From: Aeromicrobium flavum
GTDB taxonomy: Bacteria; Actinomycetota; Actinomycetes; Propionibacteriales; Nocardioidaceae
NCBI RefSeq assembly: GCF_007992115.1
Contig: NZ_BJZQ01000002.1
Span: 232,205 to 296,204, forward strand
Direction: 5' to 3'
DNA: 64,000 bases
Shown in pieces: positions 16,177-24,663 of this stretch. The position numbers and the translations under genes were made by a program. Numbering within the stretch: position 1 is the first letter of the stretch; each line of letters begins with the position of its first letter. The notes under the pieces are model-generated. The model ran no database searches. It had not been told where the DNA came from and saw only the letters and a list, made by a program, of their open reading frames with translations.

Positions 16177-17790
16177 TCAGTGCATGACGACCGGGGGCTT
16201 GCCCTCGTCGTCGAGCAGGTGCGCCGGCTCGCTCTTGCGGGGCAGGAACGCCACCGGGATCAACGTGGCGAGCAGCACCGCGAAGGCCACCCAGTACGAC
16301 TGCGAGAACGCGTCGGCCAGGTCGCTGAACCCGGCCTGCAGCTGGTCGGGCGTCACGCCGAGCATCTCGACGAGTCCACCACCGTTGTCGGTGTAGGACT
16401 GCGCGGCCAGCTGGGCGCCGGTCAGGCCGTCCTCGACCCCGGGGATCTTGTCGGAGCCCGGGATGACCGAGCCGCGCTGCATGCCGTTGGTCAGGACCAC
16501 CGAGATGACCGCGATGCCGGAGGCACTGGCGACCTGCTGCACGACGTTGAGCAGCGTCGAGCCGCGGGCCACCTCCTGGTTGGTCAAGGTCTTCAGCGCC
16601 GAGGTGAAGATCGGCATCATCGTGCCGCCCATGCCCAGGCCCATGACGAACAGCCAGCCGATGATGTGCCAGTACGGCGTGCCGGGATCGGTGCTGGTGG
16701 CCAGACCGAACATGCCGACCAGGATGCCGATGAAGCCGAACGGGACGATCCGGCCGACCGGGATCCGGTCGACGAGCGCGCCGGCGATCGGCATCGTCAG
16801 CATCGCGCCGATGCCCTGCGGGGCCACCAGGAGTCCGGCCATCAGGACCGACTCGCCGTGGACCTGCTGGAAGTACGTCGGCACCAGCAGCAGCGCGCCG
16901 AAGAACGCGCTGGCGAACAGGAACATGACGATGAGCGAGACGCGCAGGTTGCGGTTGCCCAGCAGACGCAAGTCGAGCAGCGGGTGCTGCGGCTTGAACG
17001 AGTACACGACGAACGCGCCGATCAGCAGGACGCCGATGACGGCCGGGACGATGACCTTGGCGGCCATCGCGGTGCCCTCGCCCGGGATGGAGGAGATGCC
17101 GTAGAGCAGCAGCGCCAGACCGGGCGACATCAGCAGCATGCCGACGACGTCGAGCCGCTCACTGGGCTCCGGGGAGTCCTTGGGCAGCACGCGGCTGGCG
17201 TAGACCAGGCCGACGATGCCGATCGGCAGGTTGATCAGGAAGACCCAGTGCCACGACGCCTGGTCGATCAGGATGCCGCCGAGGATCGGGCCCATGATCG
17301 GGCCGAGCAGCATCGGGATGCCCAGGATCGCCATGAGGCGGCCCATCCGGTGCGGACCCGCGGCGCGGGTCATGATCGTCATGCCCAGCGGCATCAGCAT
17401 GCCGCCGCCGAGTCCCTGCAGGACGCGGAAGGCGATGAGCGACTCGATGTTCCACGCGGTGGCGCACAGCAGCGAGCCGAGCGTGAACAGGGCGATCGCG
17501 GTCATGTAGAGCCGCTTGGTGCCGAACCGGTCGGCGGCCCAGCCGGTGAGCGGGATGACGGCCGCCAGCGCGAGCATGTAGGCGGTGGCCGTCCAGGCGA
17601 CGGTCGCGTACTTCAGCGGCTCGTCGGTGCTGGAGAGCTCGGTCTGGAACGTCGGCAGGGCGACGTTGACGACCGTGACGTCCAGGATGGACATGATGGC
17701 GCCGAGGACGACCACGCCGGCGATCTTGAGGATCTCCGGAGTGATCTTGTCGTCGTCGACGCTGACTCCTTCAGGAGGACTGGCTGACAT
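16177..17790 (-). CDS. MFS multidrug exporter, DHA2 (EmrB/QacA) family
   Basis: A 537-residue transporter with 14 predicted helices. Motif A (GWAADRFGTKRLY) lies after helix 2, motif B-like LIAFRVLQGLGGG follows, and the motif C glycine-proline pattern GIPMLLGPIMGPILGG lies in helix 5. The membrane-embedded ILDVTVVNVALP in helix 1 is the DHA2 D1 motif. It would export cationic drugs or other amphiphiles using the proton gradient. The start lies 20 bp inside the marR stop region, so the exporter is co-transcribed with the MarR regulator. Confidence 0.9.
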   Translation of the reverse strand: MSASPPEGVSVDDDKITPEILKIAGVVVLGAIMSILDVTVVNVALPTFQTELSSTDEPLKYATVAWTATAYMLALAAVIPLTGWAADRFGTKRLYMTAIALFTLGSLLCATAWNIESLIAFRVLQGLGGGMLMPLGMTIMTRAAGPHRMGRLMAILGIPMLLGPIMGPILGGILIDQASWHWVFLINLPIGIVGLVYASRVLPKDSPEPSERLDVVGMLLMSPGLALLLYGISSIPGEGTAMAAKVIVPAVIGVLLIGAFVVYSFKPQHPLLDLRLLGNRNLRVSLIVMFLFASAFFGALLLVPTYFQQVHGESVLMAGLLVAPQGIGAMLTMPIAGALVDRIPVGRIVPFGFIGILVGMFGLATSTDPGTPYWHIIGWLFVMGLGMGGTMMPIFTSALKTLTNQEVARGSTLLNVVQQVASASGIAVISVVLTNGMQRGSVIPGSDKIPGVEDGLTGAQLAAQSYTDNGGGLVEMLGVTPDQLQAGFSDLADAFSQSYWVAFAVLLATLIPVAFLPRKSEPAHLLDDEGKPPVVMH

Positions 17791-18229
17791 CGGGAACTTC
17801 CTTCACGAGTGGCTGGAGGGCCTCGGTGAGCGCGAGGCATTGTGCGGGGTCGAGGTCGTCGAGCAGTCGGCGCACGGCGTCCTCCTTTGACTTGAGGTGA
17901 CTCCCGGCCAGCTCGCGACCTCGGTCGGAGACGGCGACGAACTTCACCCGTCGGTCCTGCGGATTCTCGGTGCGCACGATGAGCTTCTTGCGCACCAGTT
18001 GTTCGATGTTGCGTCCGGCGGCGGCGGCGGACAGACCCACCGAGTCGGCCAGGTCCCCGATGGGGACCGGATCGTCGTGATGGGCCAGGGCGAACACCAG
18101 TCTGGCCTGCGTGAACGACAGTTTCAGACCGGCGACGGCCTCCAGCGACTCGCCCTCGGCGGTCGTGAAGACCCGTCCCAGGAAATCGCGGACGGCATCG
18201 AAGGCGCAGGCATGGGCAGGGTCGGTCAT
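17771..18229 (-). CDS. MarR-family transcriptional regulator
   Basis: A 152-residue winged-helix protein. The recognition segment reads IGDLADSVGLSAAAAGRNIEQL and the wing carries the family signature ENPQDRRVKFVAVSDRGREL. It is the first gene of the operon with the DHA2 exporter, so it most likely represses both. A partial palindrome at 18246-18270 adjoins the TAGTGT -10 box of this gene (18239-18244 read on the minus strand) and is the best candidate operator. The inducing ligand is unknown. Confidence 0.9.
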   Translation of the reverse strand: MTDPAHACAFDAVRDFLGRVFTTAEGESLEAVAGLKLSFTQARLVFALAHHDDPVPIGDLADSVGLSAAAAGRNIEQLVRKKLIVRTENPQDRRVKFVAVSDRGRELAGSHLKSKEDAVRRLLDDLDPAQCLALTEALQPLVKEVPDVSQSS

Positions 18230-18245
18230 GACCGGGAAACACTAA

Positions 18246-18270
18246 CGCACCTGCAACTATTGCGGGTACG
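18246..18270. promoter_or_regulatory. Candidate MarR operator
   Basis: Arms CGCACCTGCAA (18246-18256) and TTGCGGGTACG (18260-18270), separated by CTA, match at 9 of 11 paired positions, with a perfect core GCAA-CTA-TTGC. The site lies immediately upstream of the marR -10 box and between marR and the divergent typA. Binding would block the marR-exporter promoter and could touch typA. Confidence 0.5.
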
Positions 18271-18317
18271 TGACCTTCGTTACGGGCTGCGCGGACAAGG
18301 GAGTTGCGAACCTGCCG

Positions 18318-18331
18318 TAGAATCGTGCGAG
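18318..18331 (+). promoter_or_regulatory. -10 box giving a leaderless typA mRNA
   Basis: TAGAAT at 18318-18323 ends 7 nt before the GTG start codon. Transcription would begin at or next to the G of the start codon. No ribosome-binding site precedes this start. Confidence 0.5.
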
Positions 18332-20208
18332 TGCCTACACGCTCTGATCTGCGCAATGTCGCCATCGTCGCCCACGTCGACCACGGCAAGACCACCCTCG
18401 TCGACGCGATGCTCCAACAGCAGGGCGCGTACTCCGACCACCAGGAAGTGACCGATCGGGTCATGGACTCCGGTGATCTCGAGCGCGAGAAGGGCATCAC
18501 CATCCTCGCGAAGAACACCGCGGTCAAGTACTACGGACCCGGCACCGAGGACATCCCCGGCAACGCCGTCACGATCAACATCATCGACACCCCCGGCCAC
18601 GCCGACTTCGGTGGCGAGGTCGAGCGCGGCCTGTCGATGGTCGACGCCGTCGTGCTCCTGGTCGACGCCTCCGAGGGCCCGCTCCCCCAGACCCGCTTCG
18701 TCCTGCGCAAGGCCCTGCTGGCCAAGATGCCCGTCATCCTGGTCGTCAACAAGGTCGACCGTCCCGACGCCCGCATCGCCGAGGTCGTCGACGAGACCTA
18801 CGACCTGTTCATGGACCTGCTGCCCGAGGACGCCGCCGACGACGCGCTCGACTTCCCCGTCGTCTACGCCTCCGGCAAGGCCGGCATCGCCTCGCTCGAG
18901 CGTCCCGCGGACGGCACCCTGCCCGAGGGCGAGAACCTCATCCCGCTCTTCCAGACGATCATGGAGTCCGTCCCGGCCCCCGAGTACACCGAGGGCGCGC
19001 CGCTGCAGGCCCACGTCACCAACCTCGACTCCTCCCCCTTCCTGGGCCGCCTGGCGCTCGTGCGCGTCGAGGAGGGCGAGCTCAAGAAGGGCCAGCAGGT
19101 CGCGTGGATGAAGCGCGACGGCTCGGTCGAGCGCGTCAAGATCACCGAGCTGCTGATCACCGAGGCCCTCGACCGCAAGCCCGGCGAGCTGGCCCGCCCC
19201 GGCGACATCGTCGCCATCGCCGGCATCAGCGACATCAACATCGGCGAGACCCTGGCCGACCCCGAGAACCCCATCGCGCTGCCCCTCATCCACGTCGACG
19301 AGCCGGCCATCTCGATGACCATCGGCACGAACACGTCGCCGCTGGCCGGTCGCGAGAAGGGCACCAAGGTCACCGCCCGCCTGGTCAAGGACCGCCTCGA
19401 GTCCGAGCTCATCGGCAACGTCTCGATCCGCGTGCTGCCCACCGAGCGCCCGGACGCGTGGGAGGTCCAGGGCCGTGGTGAGCTGGCGCTGGCCATCCTC
19501 GTCGAGCAGATGCGCCGCGAGGGCTACGAGCTCACCGTCGGCAAGCCGCAGGTCGTCACGCGCGAGATCAACGGCAAGCTGCACGAGCCCGTCGAGCGCC
19601 TGACGATCGACGCCCCCGAGGAGTACCTCGGCGGCATCACGCAGCTGCTGGCCGTCCGCAAGGGCCGCATGGAGCAGATGGTCAACCACGGCACCGGCTG
19701 GGTCCGCATGGAGTTCCTGGTCCCGGCCCGCGGCCTGATCGGCTTCCGCACCGAGTTCCTCACCGACACCCGCGGCACGGGCATCGCGCACCACATCTCC
19801 GAGGGCTACGAGCCCTGGTTCGGCGAGATCTCGACGCGCCCCTCGGGCTCGCTCGTCGCCGACCGTTCCGGCGCCGTCACCTCCTTCGCGATGACCAACC
19901 TGCAGGAGCGCGGCACGCTGTTCGTCGAGCCGGGCACCGAGGTCTATGAGGGCATGATCGTCGGCGAGAACTCCCGTGATGACGACATGGACGTCAACAT
20001 CACCAAGGAGAAGAAGCAGTCGAACGTGCGCTCCTCGACCGCTGACAACTTCGAGAAGGTCATCCCGCCGAAGAAGCTGTCGCTCGAGCAGTGCCTGGAG
20101 TTCTGCCGCGAGGACGAGTGCGTCGAGGTCACCCCGACCAACGTGCGCATCCGCAAGGTGGTGCTGGACGCCGGCGAGCGCAACCGCACCGCGCGCAAGC
20201 GCAAGTGA
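18331..20208 (+). CDS. typA: Translational GTPase TypA/BipA
   Basis: A 625-residue ribosome-associated GTPase of the EF-G superfamily. The G domain has G1 [10 protein letters not shown], the switch region with [11 protein letters not shown]3 [12 protein letters not shown] and G4 NKVDRPDA. Domain II, the EF-G-like domains and the TypA-specific C-terminal domain follow (…[17 protein letters not shown]…). It assists ribosome assembly and stress adaptation. The GTG at 18331 is chosen because the protein then begins directly at the G domain and a -10 box sits 7 nt ahead. Confidence 0.95.
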   Translation: MPTRSDLRNVAIVAHVDHGKTTLVDAMLQQQGAYSDHQEVTDRVMDSGDLEREKGITILAKNTAVKYYGPGTEDIPGNAVTINIIDTPGHADFGGEVERGLSMVDAVVLLVDASEGPLPQTRFVLRKALLAKMPVILVVNKVDRPDARIAEVVDETYDLFMDLLPEDAADDALDFPVVYASGKAGIASLERPADGTLPEGENLIPLFQTIMESVPAPEYTEGAPLQAHVTNLDSSPFLGRLALVRVEEGELKKGQQVAWMKRDGSVERVKITELLITEALDRKPGELARPGDIVAIAGISDINIGETLADPENPIALPLIHVDEPAISMTIGTNTSPLAGREKGTKVTARLVKDRLESELIGNVSIRVLPTERPDAWEVQGRGELALAILVEQMRREGYELTVGKPQVVTREINGKLHEPVERLTIDAPEEYLGGITQLLAVRKGRMEQMVNHGTGWVRMEFLVPARGLIGFRTEFLTDTRGTGIAHHISEGYEPWFGEISTRPSGSLVADRSGAVTSFAMTNLQERGTLFVEPGTEVYEGMIVGENSRDDDMDVNITKEKKQSNVRSSTADNFEKVIPPKKLSLEQCLEFCREDECVEVTPTNVRIRKVVLDAGERNRTARKRK

Positions 20209-20223
20209 CCTGATCCGCGCCTC

Positions 20224-20255
20224 GAACGCCCACCGCCTCCCGGCGGTGGGCGTTC
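20224..20255 (+). terminator. Rho-independent terminator of typA
   Basis: A perfect 14-bp stem, GAACGCCCACCGCC (20224-20237) with GGCGGTGGGCGTTC (20242-20255) and a TCCC loop, is followed by GTCGTTTCC. It starts 16 bp after the typA stop. Confidence 0.85.
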
Positions 20256-20294
20256 GTCGTTTCCAGAAGTCCCCCAACCTGTGCGTCTTGCGCA

Positions 20295-20313
20295 TACTGT
20301 GCGTCGCACAGTA
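20295..20313. promoter_or_regulatory. PadR operator overlapping its own promoter
   Basis: A perfect palindrome TACTGTGCG-T-CGCACAGTA sits between TTGCGC (20288-20293) and TAACGT (20312-20317), which are 18 bp apart. Its right end overlaps the -10 box. The -10 box ends 7 nt before the padR ATG. The position fits direct autorepression of the padR-HAAS operon. Confidence 0.75.
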
Positions 20314-20324
20314 ACGTGTGATCC

Positions 20325-20660
20325 ATGGACGAGTTGACCCAGCAGCACCTGCAGGAGCTGCGCCGCGGCACGGTCGTGCTGGCGTCCCTGCTGACCCTGC
20401 GCACCCCGGGCTACGGCTACGGGCTGCTGGAGTCGCTGGCCGCGGCCGGCATCGCGGTGGACGGCAACACGCTCTACCCGCTGCTGCGCCGCCTCGAGAA
20501 GCAGGGACTGCTGACCAGCGAGTGGAACACCGAGGACGCCAGGCCGCGGAAGTTCTACCGGACCAGCGCCGAGGGCGAGCGGTTGATCGACGCCCTGCTG
20601 ACCGACTGGCACGAGATCGACGCCGCCCTGGGGCGGCTGACCGACGGAGGAACCCGATGA
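20325..20660 (+). CDS. PadR-family transcriptional regulator
   Basis: A 111-residue winged-helix protein. It has the PadR features: LRRGTVVLASLLTLRTPGYGYGL, then VDGNTLYPLLRRLEKQGLL as recognition helix, and a wing RPRKFYRTSAEGERL. The C-terminal helix for dimerisation is short, as in the PadR-s2 subclass. It is co-transcribed with a HAAS-domain membrane protein, a pairing common in Firmicutes and actinobacteria. A perfect 19-bp palindrome covers its promoter. The ligand is unknown. Confidence 0.92.
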   Translation: MDELTQQHLQELRRGTVVLASLLTLRTPGYGYGLLESLAAAGIAVDGNTLYPLLRRLEKQGLLTSEWNTEDARPRKFYRTSAEGERLIDALLTDWHEIDAALGRLTDGGTR

Positions 20661-21583
20661 CGACGACGCTGACCGACCGCTACGTCCACGCCGCCACCCG
20701 CTGGATGCCCGGACGGGTCCGACACGAGGTCGAGGCCGAGCTGCGCGAGCGGATCGAGGACACCGTCGAGGCGCAGGGCGGGCGGCCCGAGGCCGAGCGC
20801 GAGGCCCTCGAGATCCTCGGCGACCCGCTGCGCATCGGGGTCGAGTACATCGGTCGCGAGCCCGCTCTGCTCGGACCGCGGATGTTCTTCCCGTGGCTGC
20901 GCCTCACCGCTCTGCTCGTGGTCACCGTCGCGCCGATCGTCGCCGCGATCACGATGACCGTCGGCGCTTTCGAGGGCGACTCCGTGGGCGCCATCATCGG
21001 CGGCGGGGTCTGGACGCTGCTCGAGATGGTCGTGCACCTGGTCTTCTGGACCACGCTGGTCTTCGTCGTCCTGGACTGGACCGGGATCAGCGCACCGTCG
21101 GACGCGGACACCTGGTCGGTCGACCAGTTGCCCGACCCCAGGGCCGGCACCGGGCTGGGCGACCTCGTCGCCGCCGGCGTCTTCCTGCCGTTCTTCGCCG
21201 CGCTGCTGGTGTGGCAGCACGTCTCCCCGCCGTTCGTCGAGGACGGCGACCGGCTCGCGGTACTCGACCCCGACCTGTGGTCGTGGTACCTGCCGCTCGT
21301 GCTGGTGACGCTCGCGCTCGAGCTCGCACACGCGGTGTGGGTCTACCGCCGTGGCTGGACCTGGCCGGCGGCCTGGGCGAACCTCGGGTTGACCCTGCTC
21401 TTCGCCGTGCCGACCATCGCGCTGCTGCTGGACGGGTCGATCGTCAACCCCGAGCTGGTCGCGCACTTCGACTGGGACCCCGCCGTGGTGGAGCAGGTCC
21501 TGCGCGGGATCGCGGTCGGCGTGGGCCTGGTCAGCGCCTGGGAGGCCTTCGACGGCTTCCGCAAGGCACAGGCCGCCGGCTGA
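20657..21583 (+). CDS. HAAS-domain membrane protein paired with PadR
   Basis: A 308-residue protein. The N-terminal 70 residues (VRHEVEAELRERIEDTVEAQGG … EREALEILGDPLRIGVEYIG) form the HAAS signalling-associated domain. Six or so membrane helices follow. It starts 4 bp inside padR (ATGA overlap) with GGAGG upstream. HAAS proteins occur almost only with PadR-type regulators and may sense membrane or envelope state, but no biochemical role is settled. The acidic loop between helices 3 and 4 may face the outside. Confidence 0.8.
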   Translation: MTTTLTDRYVHAATRWMPGRVRHEVEAELRERIEDTVEAQGGRPEAEREALEILGDPLRIGVEYIGREPALLGPRMFFPWLRLTALLVVTVAPIVAAITMTVGAFEGDSVGAIIGGGVWTLLEMVVHLVFWTTLVFVVLDWTGISAPSDADTWSVDQLPDPRAGTGLGDLVAAGVFLPFFAALLVWQHVSPPFVEDGDRLAVLDPDLWSWYLPLVLVTLALELAHAVWVYRRGWTWPAAWANLGLTLLFAVPTIALLLDGSIVNPELVAHFDWDPAVVEQVLRGIAVGVGLVSAWEAFDGFRKAQAAG

Positions 21584-21596
21584 GGGGCGCGGGGCG

Positions 21597-21848
21597 TCAG
21601 TAGCCGGAGCCGCGCGTCTGGGCCAGGTACACCAGGGCCGCGACCGTGCCGAGCAACGGCAGGATGCTGATCGGGTCGCGGAAGACGACGTCGACGAAGA
21701 TCGACAACGGCAGGATGATCAGCCAGACGTTCTTGGGGAGCGTGCCGGCCATCTCGAAGTCGTAGGGCTTGCGGCGGACGCAGTCGACCAGGGCGAACAC
21801 CTTGGTGCACAGCAGCAGCCACCAGATCACCGGGGTCACGAAAACCAT
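21597..21848 (-). CDS. DUF2516 family membrane protein
   Basis: An 83-residue protein with two to three hydrophobic segments and the family pattern WWLLLCTKVFALVDCVRR at the start. It corresponds to Rv0476 of M. tuberculosis, which lies directly after hbhA as here. The function is unknown. A strong hairpin at 21861-21894 separates it from hbhA, so it may be transcribed less than, or apart from, hbhA. The ATG at 21848 is used because a longer frame upstream is low-complexity shadow of the hbhA tail. Confidence 0.8.
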   Translation of the reverse strand: MVFVTPVIWWLLLCTKVFALVDCVRRKPYDFEMAGTLPKNVWLIILPLSIFVDVVFRDPISILPLLGTVAALVYLAQTRGSGY

Positions 21849-21860
21849 GGAGGGAAGACT

Positions 21861-21894
21861 ACGGTGGGCACCACCCGAAGGTGATGCCCACCGT
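21861..21894 (-). terminator. Hairpin terminator after hbhA
   Basis: ACGGTGGGCA (21861-21870) pairs with TGCCCACCGT (21885-21894). An inner ACC/GGT pairing tightens the loop. It lies 22 bp after the hbhA-like stop on the minus strand and before the DUF2516 start. Confidence 0.7.
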
Positions 21895-21915
21895 GGATTC
21901 GGTGCGAACCGAGCG

Positions 21916-22659
21916 TCAGGACGTGGCCTTCTTCGCGGCGGTCGTCTTCTTCGCGGGAGCCTTCTTGGCCGGCGCCTTCTTGGCCGTCGTGCTCGTCGTG
22001 GCCTTCTTCGCGGCCGGGGCCTTCTTCGCGGCGGTCGACTTCGTGGTCGAGGCCTTCTTCGCGGCCGGGGCCTTCTTGGCGGTGGTGGACTTCGCCGCCG
22101 GGGCCTTCGTGGCCGGCGCCTTGGTCGCGGAGCCCGCCGGCGCGGTGGCCTTGCGGATCCGGGCCGAGCTGGCGAACGACGCCGCGGCGGCACCGGCGGT
22201 GCCGGTGGCGTCCTCGACGGCCTCGGCGGCCTTGCCGGTGAGGTTCTCGGCCTTGGCGGTCAGCTCGTCGATGACCTCCTCGGCCTTCTCCTTGAGGTCG
22301 TCGACCAGGTCGTCGGCCTTCTCGCGGAAGTCGTCGACCGCGCTCTTGAGGTCGTCGACCTTGGCGTCGGCGACCTTGCCGCGCAGCTCGGCGACGAAGA
22401 CCTCGGCCCGCCCGGCGAAGTCCTCCGCGGCGGCCTTGACGTCGTCGACGGTCAGGCCCTTGGCCAGGCCGACGAGGTCGTCGCTCTTCTTGACGAGGTC
22501 GGAGTAGGCGGCCGTGGCCGAGCCGAGCGCGGTCTGCGCCAGGGTCTCGGCCTTCTTCTGCAGGCCGGCCACGTCGATGCCCTTGACGGACGCGGGCAGG
22601 GCGCGGATGTCGTCCAGGACGGACTTGATCTGGGCGTTGATGGTGTCGGTGATGCTCAT
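21916..22659 (-). CDS. hbhA: HbhA-like heparin-binding/histone-like protein
   Basis: A 247-residue protein with two parts. Residues 1 to about 165 form a long amphipathic coiled-coil rich in Ala, Lys and Asp/Glu (…DDFREKADDLVDDLKEKAEEVIDEL…). Residues 180-247 are a lysine/alanine/threonine tail of repeated TAKKAPAAKK-like units. This is the layout of mycobacterial heparin-binding haemagglutinin (Rv0475), whose tail binds glycosaminoglycans or DNA. The tail also resembles actinobacterial histone-like proteins, so DNA binding is a serious alternative. It has no signal peptide. The start overlaps the regulator gene by 4 bp. Confidence 0.75.
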   Translation of the reverse strand: MSITDTINAQIKSVLDDIRALPASVKGIDVAGLQKKAETLAQTALGSATAAYSDLVKKSDDLVGLAKGLTVDDVKAAAEDFAGRAEVFVAELRGKVADAKVDDLKSAVDDFREKADDLVDDLKEKAEEVIDELTAKAENLTGKAAEAVEDATGTAGAAAASFASSARIRKATAPAGSATKAPATKAPAAKSTTAKKAPAAKKASTTKSTAAKKAPAAKKATTSTTAKKAPAKKAPAKKTTAAKKATS

Positions 22660-23024
22660 GGTCTCTCCTCGAGGTCTGCGGTTCCGACGAACGAACGGTA
22701 GATGTCCCGCAGCGCCGCCTTCTGGCGTGCGGTCAACCGCGGATCGCGGTCGATGACGTCCTCGACCAGGTACGCTCCCGACTGCTCGGCATCGAGGATG
22801 CCGGCGCGGACGTAGAGCGACTCGGCCGAGATCCTCAGTGCCTTCGCGATCTGCTGCAGCACCTCGGCGGACGGTTTGCGCAAGCCACGTTCGATCTGGC
22901 TGAGGTACGGGTTCGAGACGTCCGCGAGCTCGGCCAGCTGTCGAAGTGACATCTGCGCCTGGGTGCGCTGGTCGCGCAGGTACTCGCCGAGCGACCCCAT
23001 GGCCGACCCGACCGCATCTGGCAT
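22656..23024 (-). CDS. XRE-family regulator of the hbhA locus (Rv0474-like)
   Basis: A 122-residue protein with an N-terminal helix-turn-helix (MSLRQLAELADVSNPYLSQIERGLRKPSAEVL, about residues 28-60) and a C-terminal segment KAALRDIYRSF. The sequence and order match Rv0474, upstream of hbhA in mycobacteria. The ATG at 23024 is preferred because GGGGAAG lies 6 nt upstream; an ATG at 23039 has GGAGG only 1 nt away. A nested palindrome over the -10 box at 23050-23077 suggests autoregulation. Confidence 0.82.
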   Translation of the reverse strand: MPDAVGSAMGSLGEYLRDQRTQAQMSLRQLAELADVSNPYLSQIERGLRKPSAEVLQQIAKALRISAESLYVRAGILDAEQSGAYLVEDVIDRDPRLTARQKAALRDIYRSFVGTADLEERP

Positions 23025-23049
23025 GTTCAGCTTCCCCATGCCTCCAGCG

Positions 23050-23077
23050 TGCTTGCAAAAGTTAGCAAATGCAAGCA
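23050..23077. promoter_or_regulatory. Nested palindrome over the promoter of the XRE-hbhA operon
   Basis: The outer arms are TGCTTGC (23050-23056) and GCAAGCA (23071-23077). An inner pair TTGC (23053-23056) and GCAA (23065-23068) encloses the minus-strand -10 box TAACTT (23059-23064). It is the only palindromic site before the operon and probably binds the XRE regulator. Confidence 0.55.
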
Positions 23078-23184
23078 AGTGTGATGCACCGGACACGCTG
23101 CCCGGAAGCGGTGCAACCGCGGGTTAGCCTGTGGACGCCGATAGTGCTCCCGGGCGGCGCCCTTCCCTTTCCCAGTCCGGCCCC

Positions 23185-24654
23185 ATGACTGCCACGATGT
23201 ACCGTCGCGCCCTGCTGGCGCTCGCCCTCACCGGCACCCTCCTGATCGCCCCGGCCACGAGCGCCGAAGCCGCCGGCAAGCGGCCCGCCAAGATCACGAA
23301 GATCCGCTCCGCGACGACCACCACCACCTTGCGCATCGCCTGGAAGCGCCCGAAGCGCGCCACGGTCTTCGCCGTCTGCGTCAAGACCGCGCCGAAGTCC
23401 CGGCGCTGCGTCCGCAAGGTCCGCACCCGCAAGACCTCGGTCACGTTCCGCCGGCTCGCGCCCAACTCCGGGCACGACTTCTACTTCCGGGTCACGCCCT
23501 ACCGCGGCCGCAAGCACGCGACCCCGACCAGGTGGAAGCGGGCCGACCTCCGCGTCGCCCGCGGCACGGCCAACCGCGCCACCGGCGGGCGCGGCCACTA
23601 CCTCAACTACGTGTGGTCACGCACCAGGAACGCGAGCGGCTACCAGTTCCAGCTCGCGACCAGCCGCGACTTCCGCTCCGGCGTGCGCACCACCGGCCGG
23701 TCCGGCCTCCGGGCGACGGTCACCGGTCTCAACGGCGGCATGACCTACTTCGCCCGCGTCCGGGGCACGAACGGCACGGTCAAGGGCGCGTGGGGCCCGG
23801 TCTCGCAGGTCAAGCTGGCGCCCGTGCCGGTGCGGGCCACGGTCGCCACATACAACCTGTGCGGCGAGGACAAGTGCCGCCCCGGGAACGACGCCTGGTT
23901 CCTGCAGAACGTCCCGCCGTGGGCCGTCCGCAAGCCCCTCGCCGGCGCCGTCGTGCGATCGGCGACCCCCGACATCGTCGCCACGCAGGAGTCGGGCACG
24001 AAGACGGCGTTCCACACCGAGCTGCCGGGCTTCACGCGCGGTGCCTCCAAGAGCGCCAAGACCATCTACTTCCGCTCCTCGCGCTTCGCCGCGGTCGACG
24101 GCGGCTGGTTCGCGCTCGACGCCGACCGCAAGCGCTACGCCACGTGGAACGTGCTGCGCGACCGCAGCGCCGGCACCGCGTTCTTCGTCGCGAACGTCCA
24201 CCTCGAGCCGCACAAGGGTGCCGCCCGCGACATCCTGCGCGACCAGCAGACCGCTCGCCTCGTCTCCAAGGTCAGGGCGCGCAACGTGCACGGCCTGCCG
24301 GTCGTTTGGGCCGGCGACTGGAACTCGAACGCCTCGAACGCGAACCAGGCCAACTACCCGGGCGGCTTCGACGCCCCGAGGGAGCGCTTCGCGCGCCTGG
24401 GCGTCGTGAACTCGCTCGACCGCACGACGGACGCCATCAACGCCGTCCTCAACAGTGCCAACGGCGGCGTGCCGACGCCCAAGGCGCACGGCCACCACGT
24501 CGACGCGATCTACGTCCCGCTGACCGGGATCGCGGTGGAATCGTGGTCCATGCCGGCCAACGTCATCGACACCCAGGACGGCCGCCAGTACGCGACCCCG
24601 TTCCCGTCGGACCACAATCCCGTCGTCGCGAAGCTGGTCCTCGCGACCCCGTAG
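23185..24654 (+). CDS. Secreted Fn3-endonuclease/exonuclease/phosphatase protein, paralogue 1
   Basis: A 489-residue exported protein. The signal peptide covers residues 1 to about 30 (…TSAEAA). Two fibronectin-III-like domains span about 35-115 and 125-212. An EEP catalytic domain covers 215-489. Catalytic motifs are intact: ATYNLCGEDKC, TQESG, NVHLEPH, AGDWNSN, HHVDAIYV and SDHNPV. The fold hydrolyses phosphodiester or phosphomonoester bonds; an extracellular nuclease is plausible but unproven. A cysteine pair follows the catalytic Asn, as in the next two genes. It is the first of three tandem paralogues. Confidence 0.85.
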   Translation: MTATMYRRALLALALTGTLLIAPATSAEAAGKRPAKITKIRSATTTTTLRIAWKRPKRATVFAVCVKTAPKSRRCVRKVRTRKTSVTFRRLAPNSGHDFYFRVTPYRGRKHATPTRWKRADLRVARGTANRATGGRGHYLNYVWSRTRNASGYQFQLATSRDFRSGVRTTGRSGLRATVTGLNGGMTYFARVRGTNGTVKGAWGPVSQVKLAPVPVRATVATYNLCGEDKCRPGNDAWFLQNVPPWAVRKPLAGAVVRSATPDIVATQESGTKTAFHTELPGFTRGASKSAKTIYFRSSRFAAVDGGWFALDADRKRYATWNVLRDRSAGTAFFVANVHLEPHKGAARDILRDQQTARLVSKVRARNVHGLPVVWAGDWNSNASNANQANYPGGFDAPRERFARLGVVNSLDRTTDAINAVLNSANGGVPTPKAHGHHVDAIYVPLTGIAVESWSMPANVIDTQDGRQYATPFPSDHNPVVAKLVLATP

Positions 24655-24663
24655 GATGCGGGC

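Noticed and set aside
18280..20295. A 671-codon open frame on the minus strand opposite typA
   Set aside because: It is low-complexity (Leu/Asp/Gly/Val-rich) shadow translation of typA, without start context or any known motif.
21916..22150. Internal DNA repeats in the lysine/alanine tail of hbhA considered as a mobile or recombination repeat
   Set aside because: The repeats keep the reading frame and encode KKAPAAKK-like protein units, as expected for HbhA and histone-like tails.
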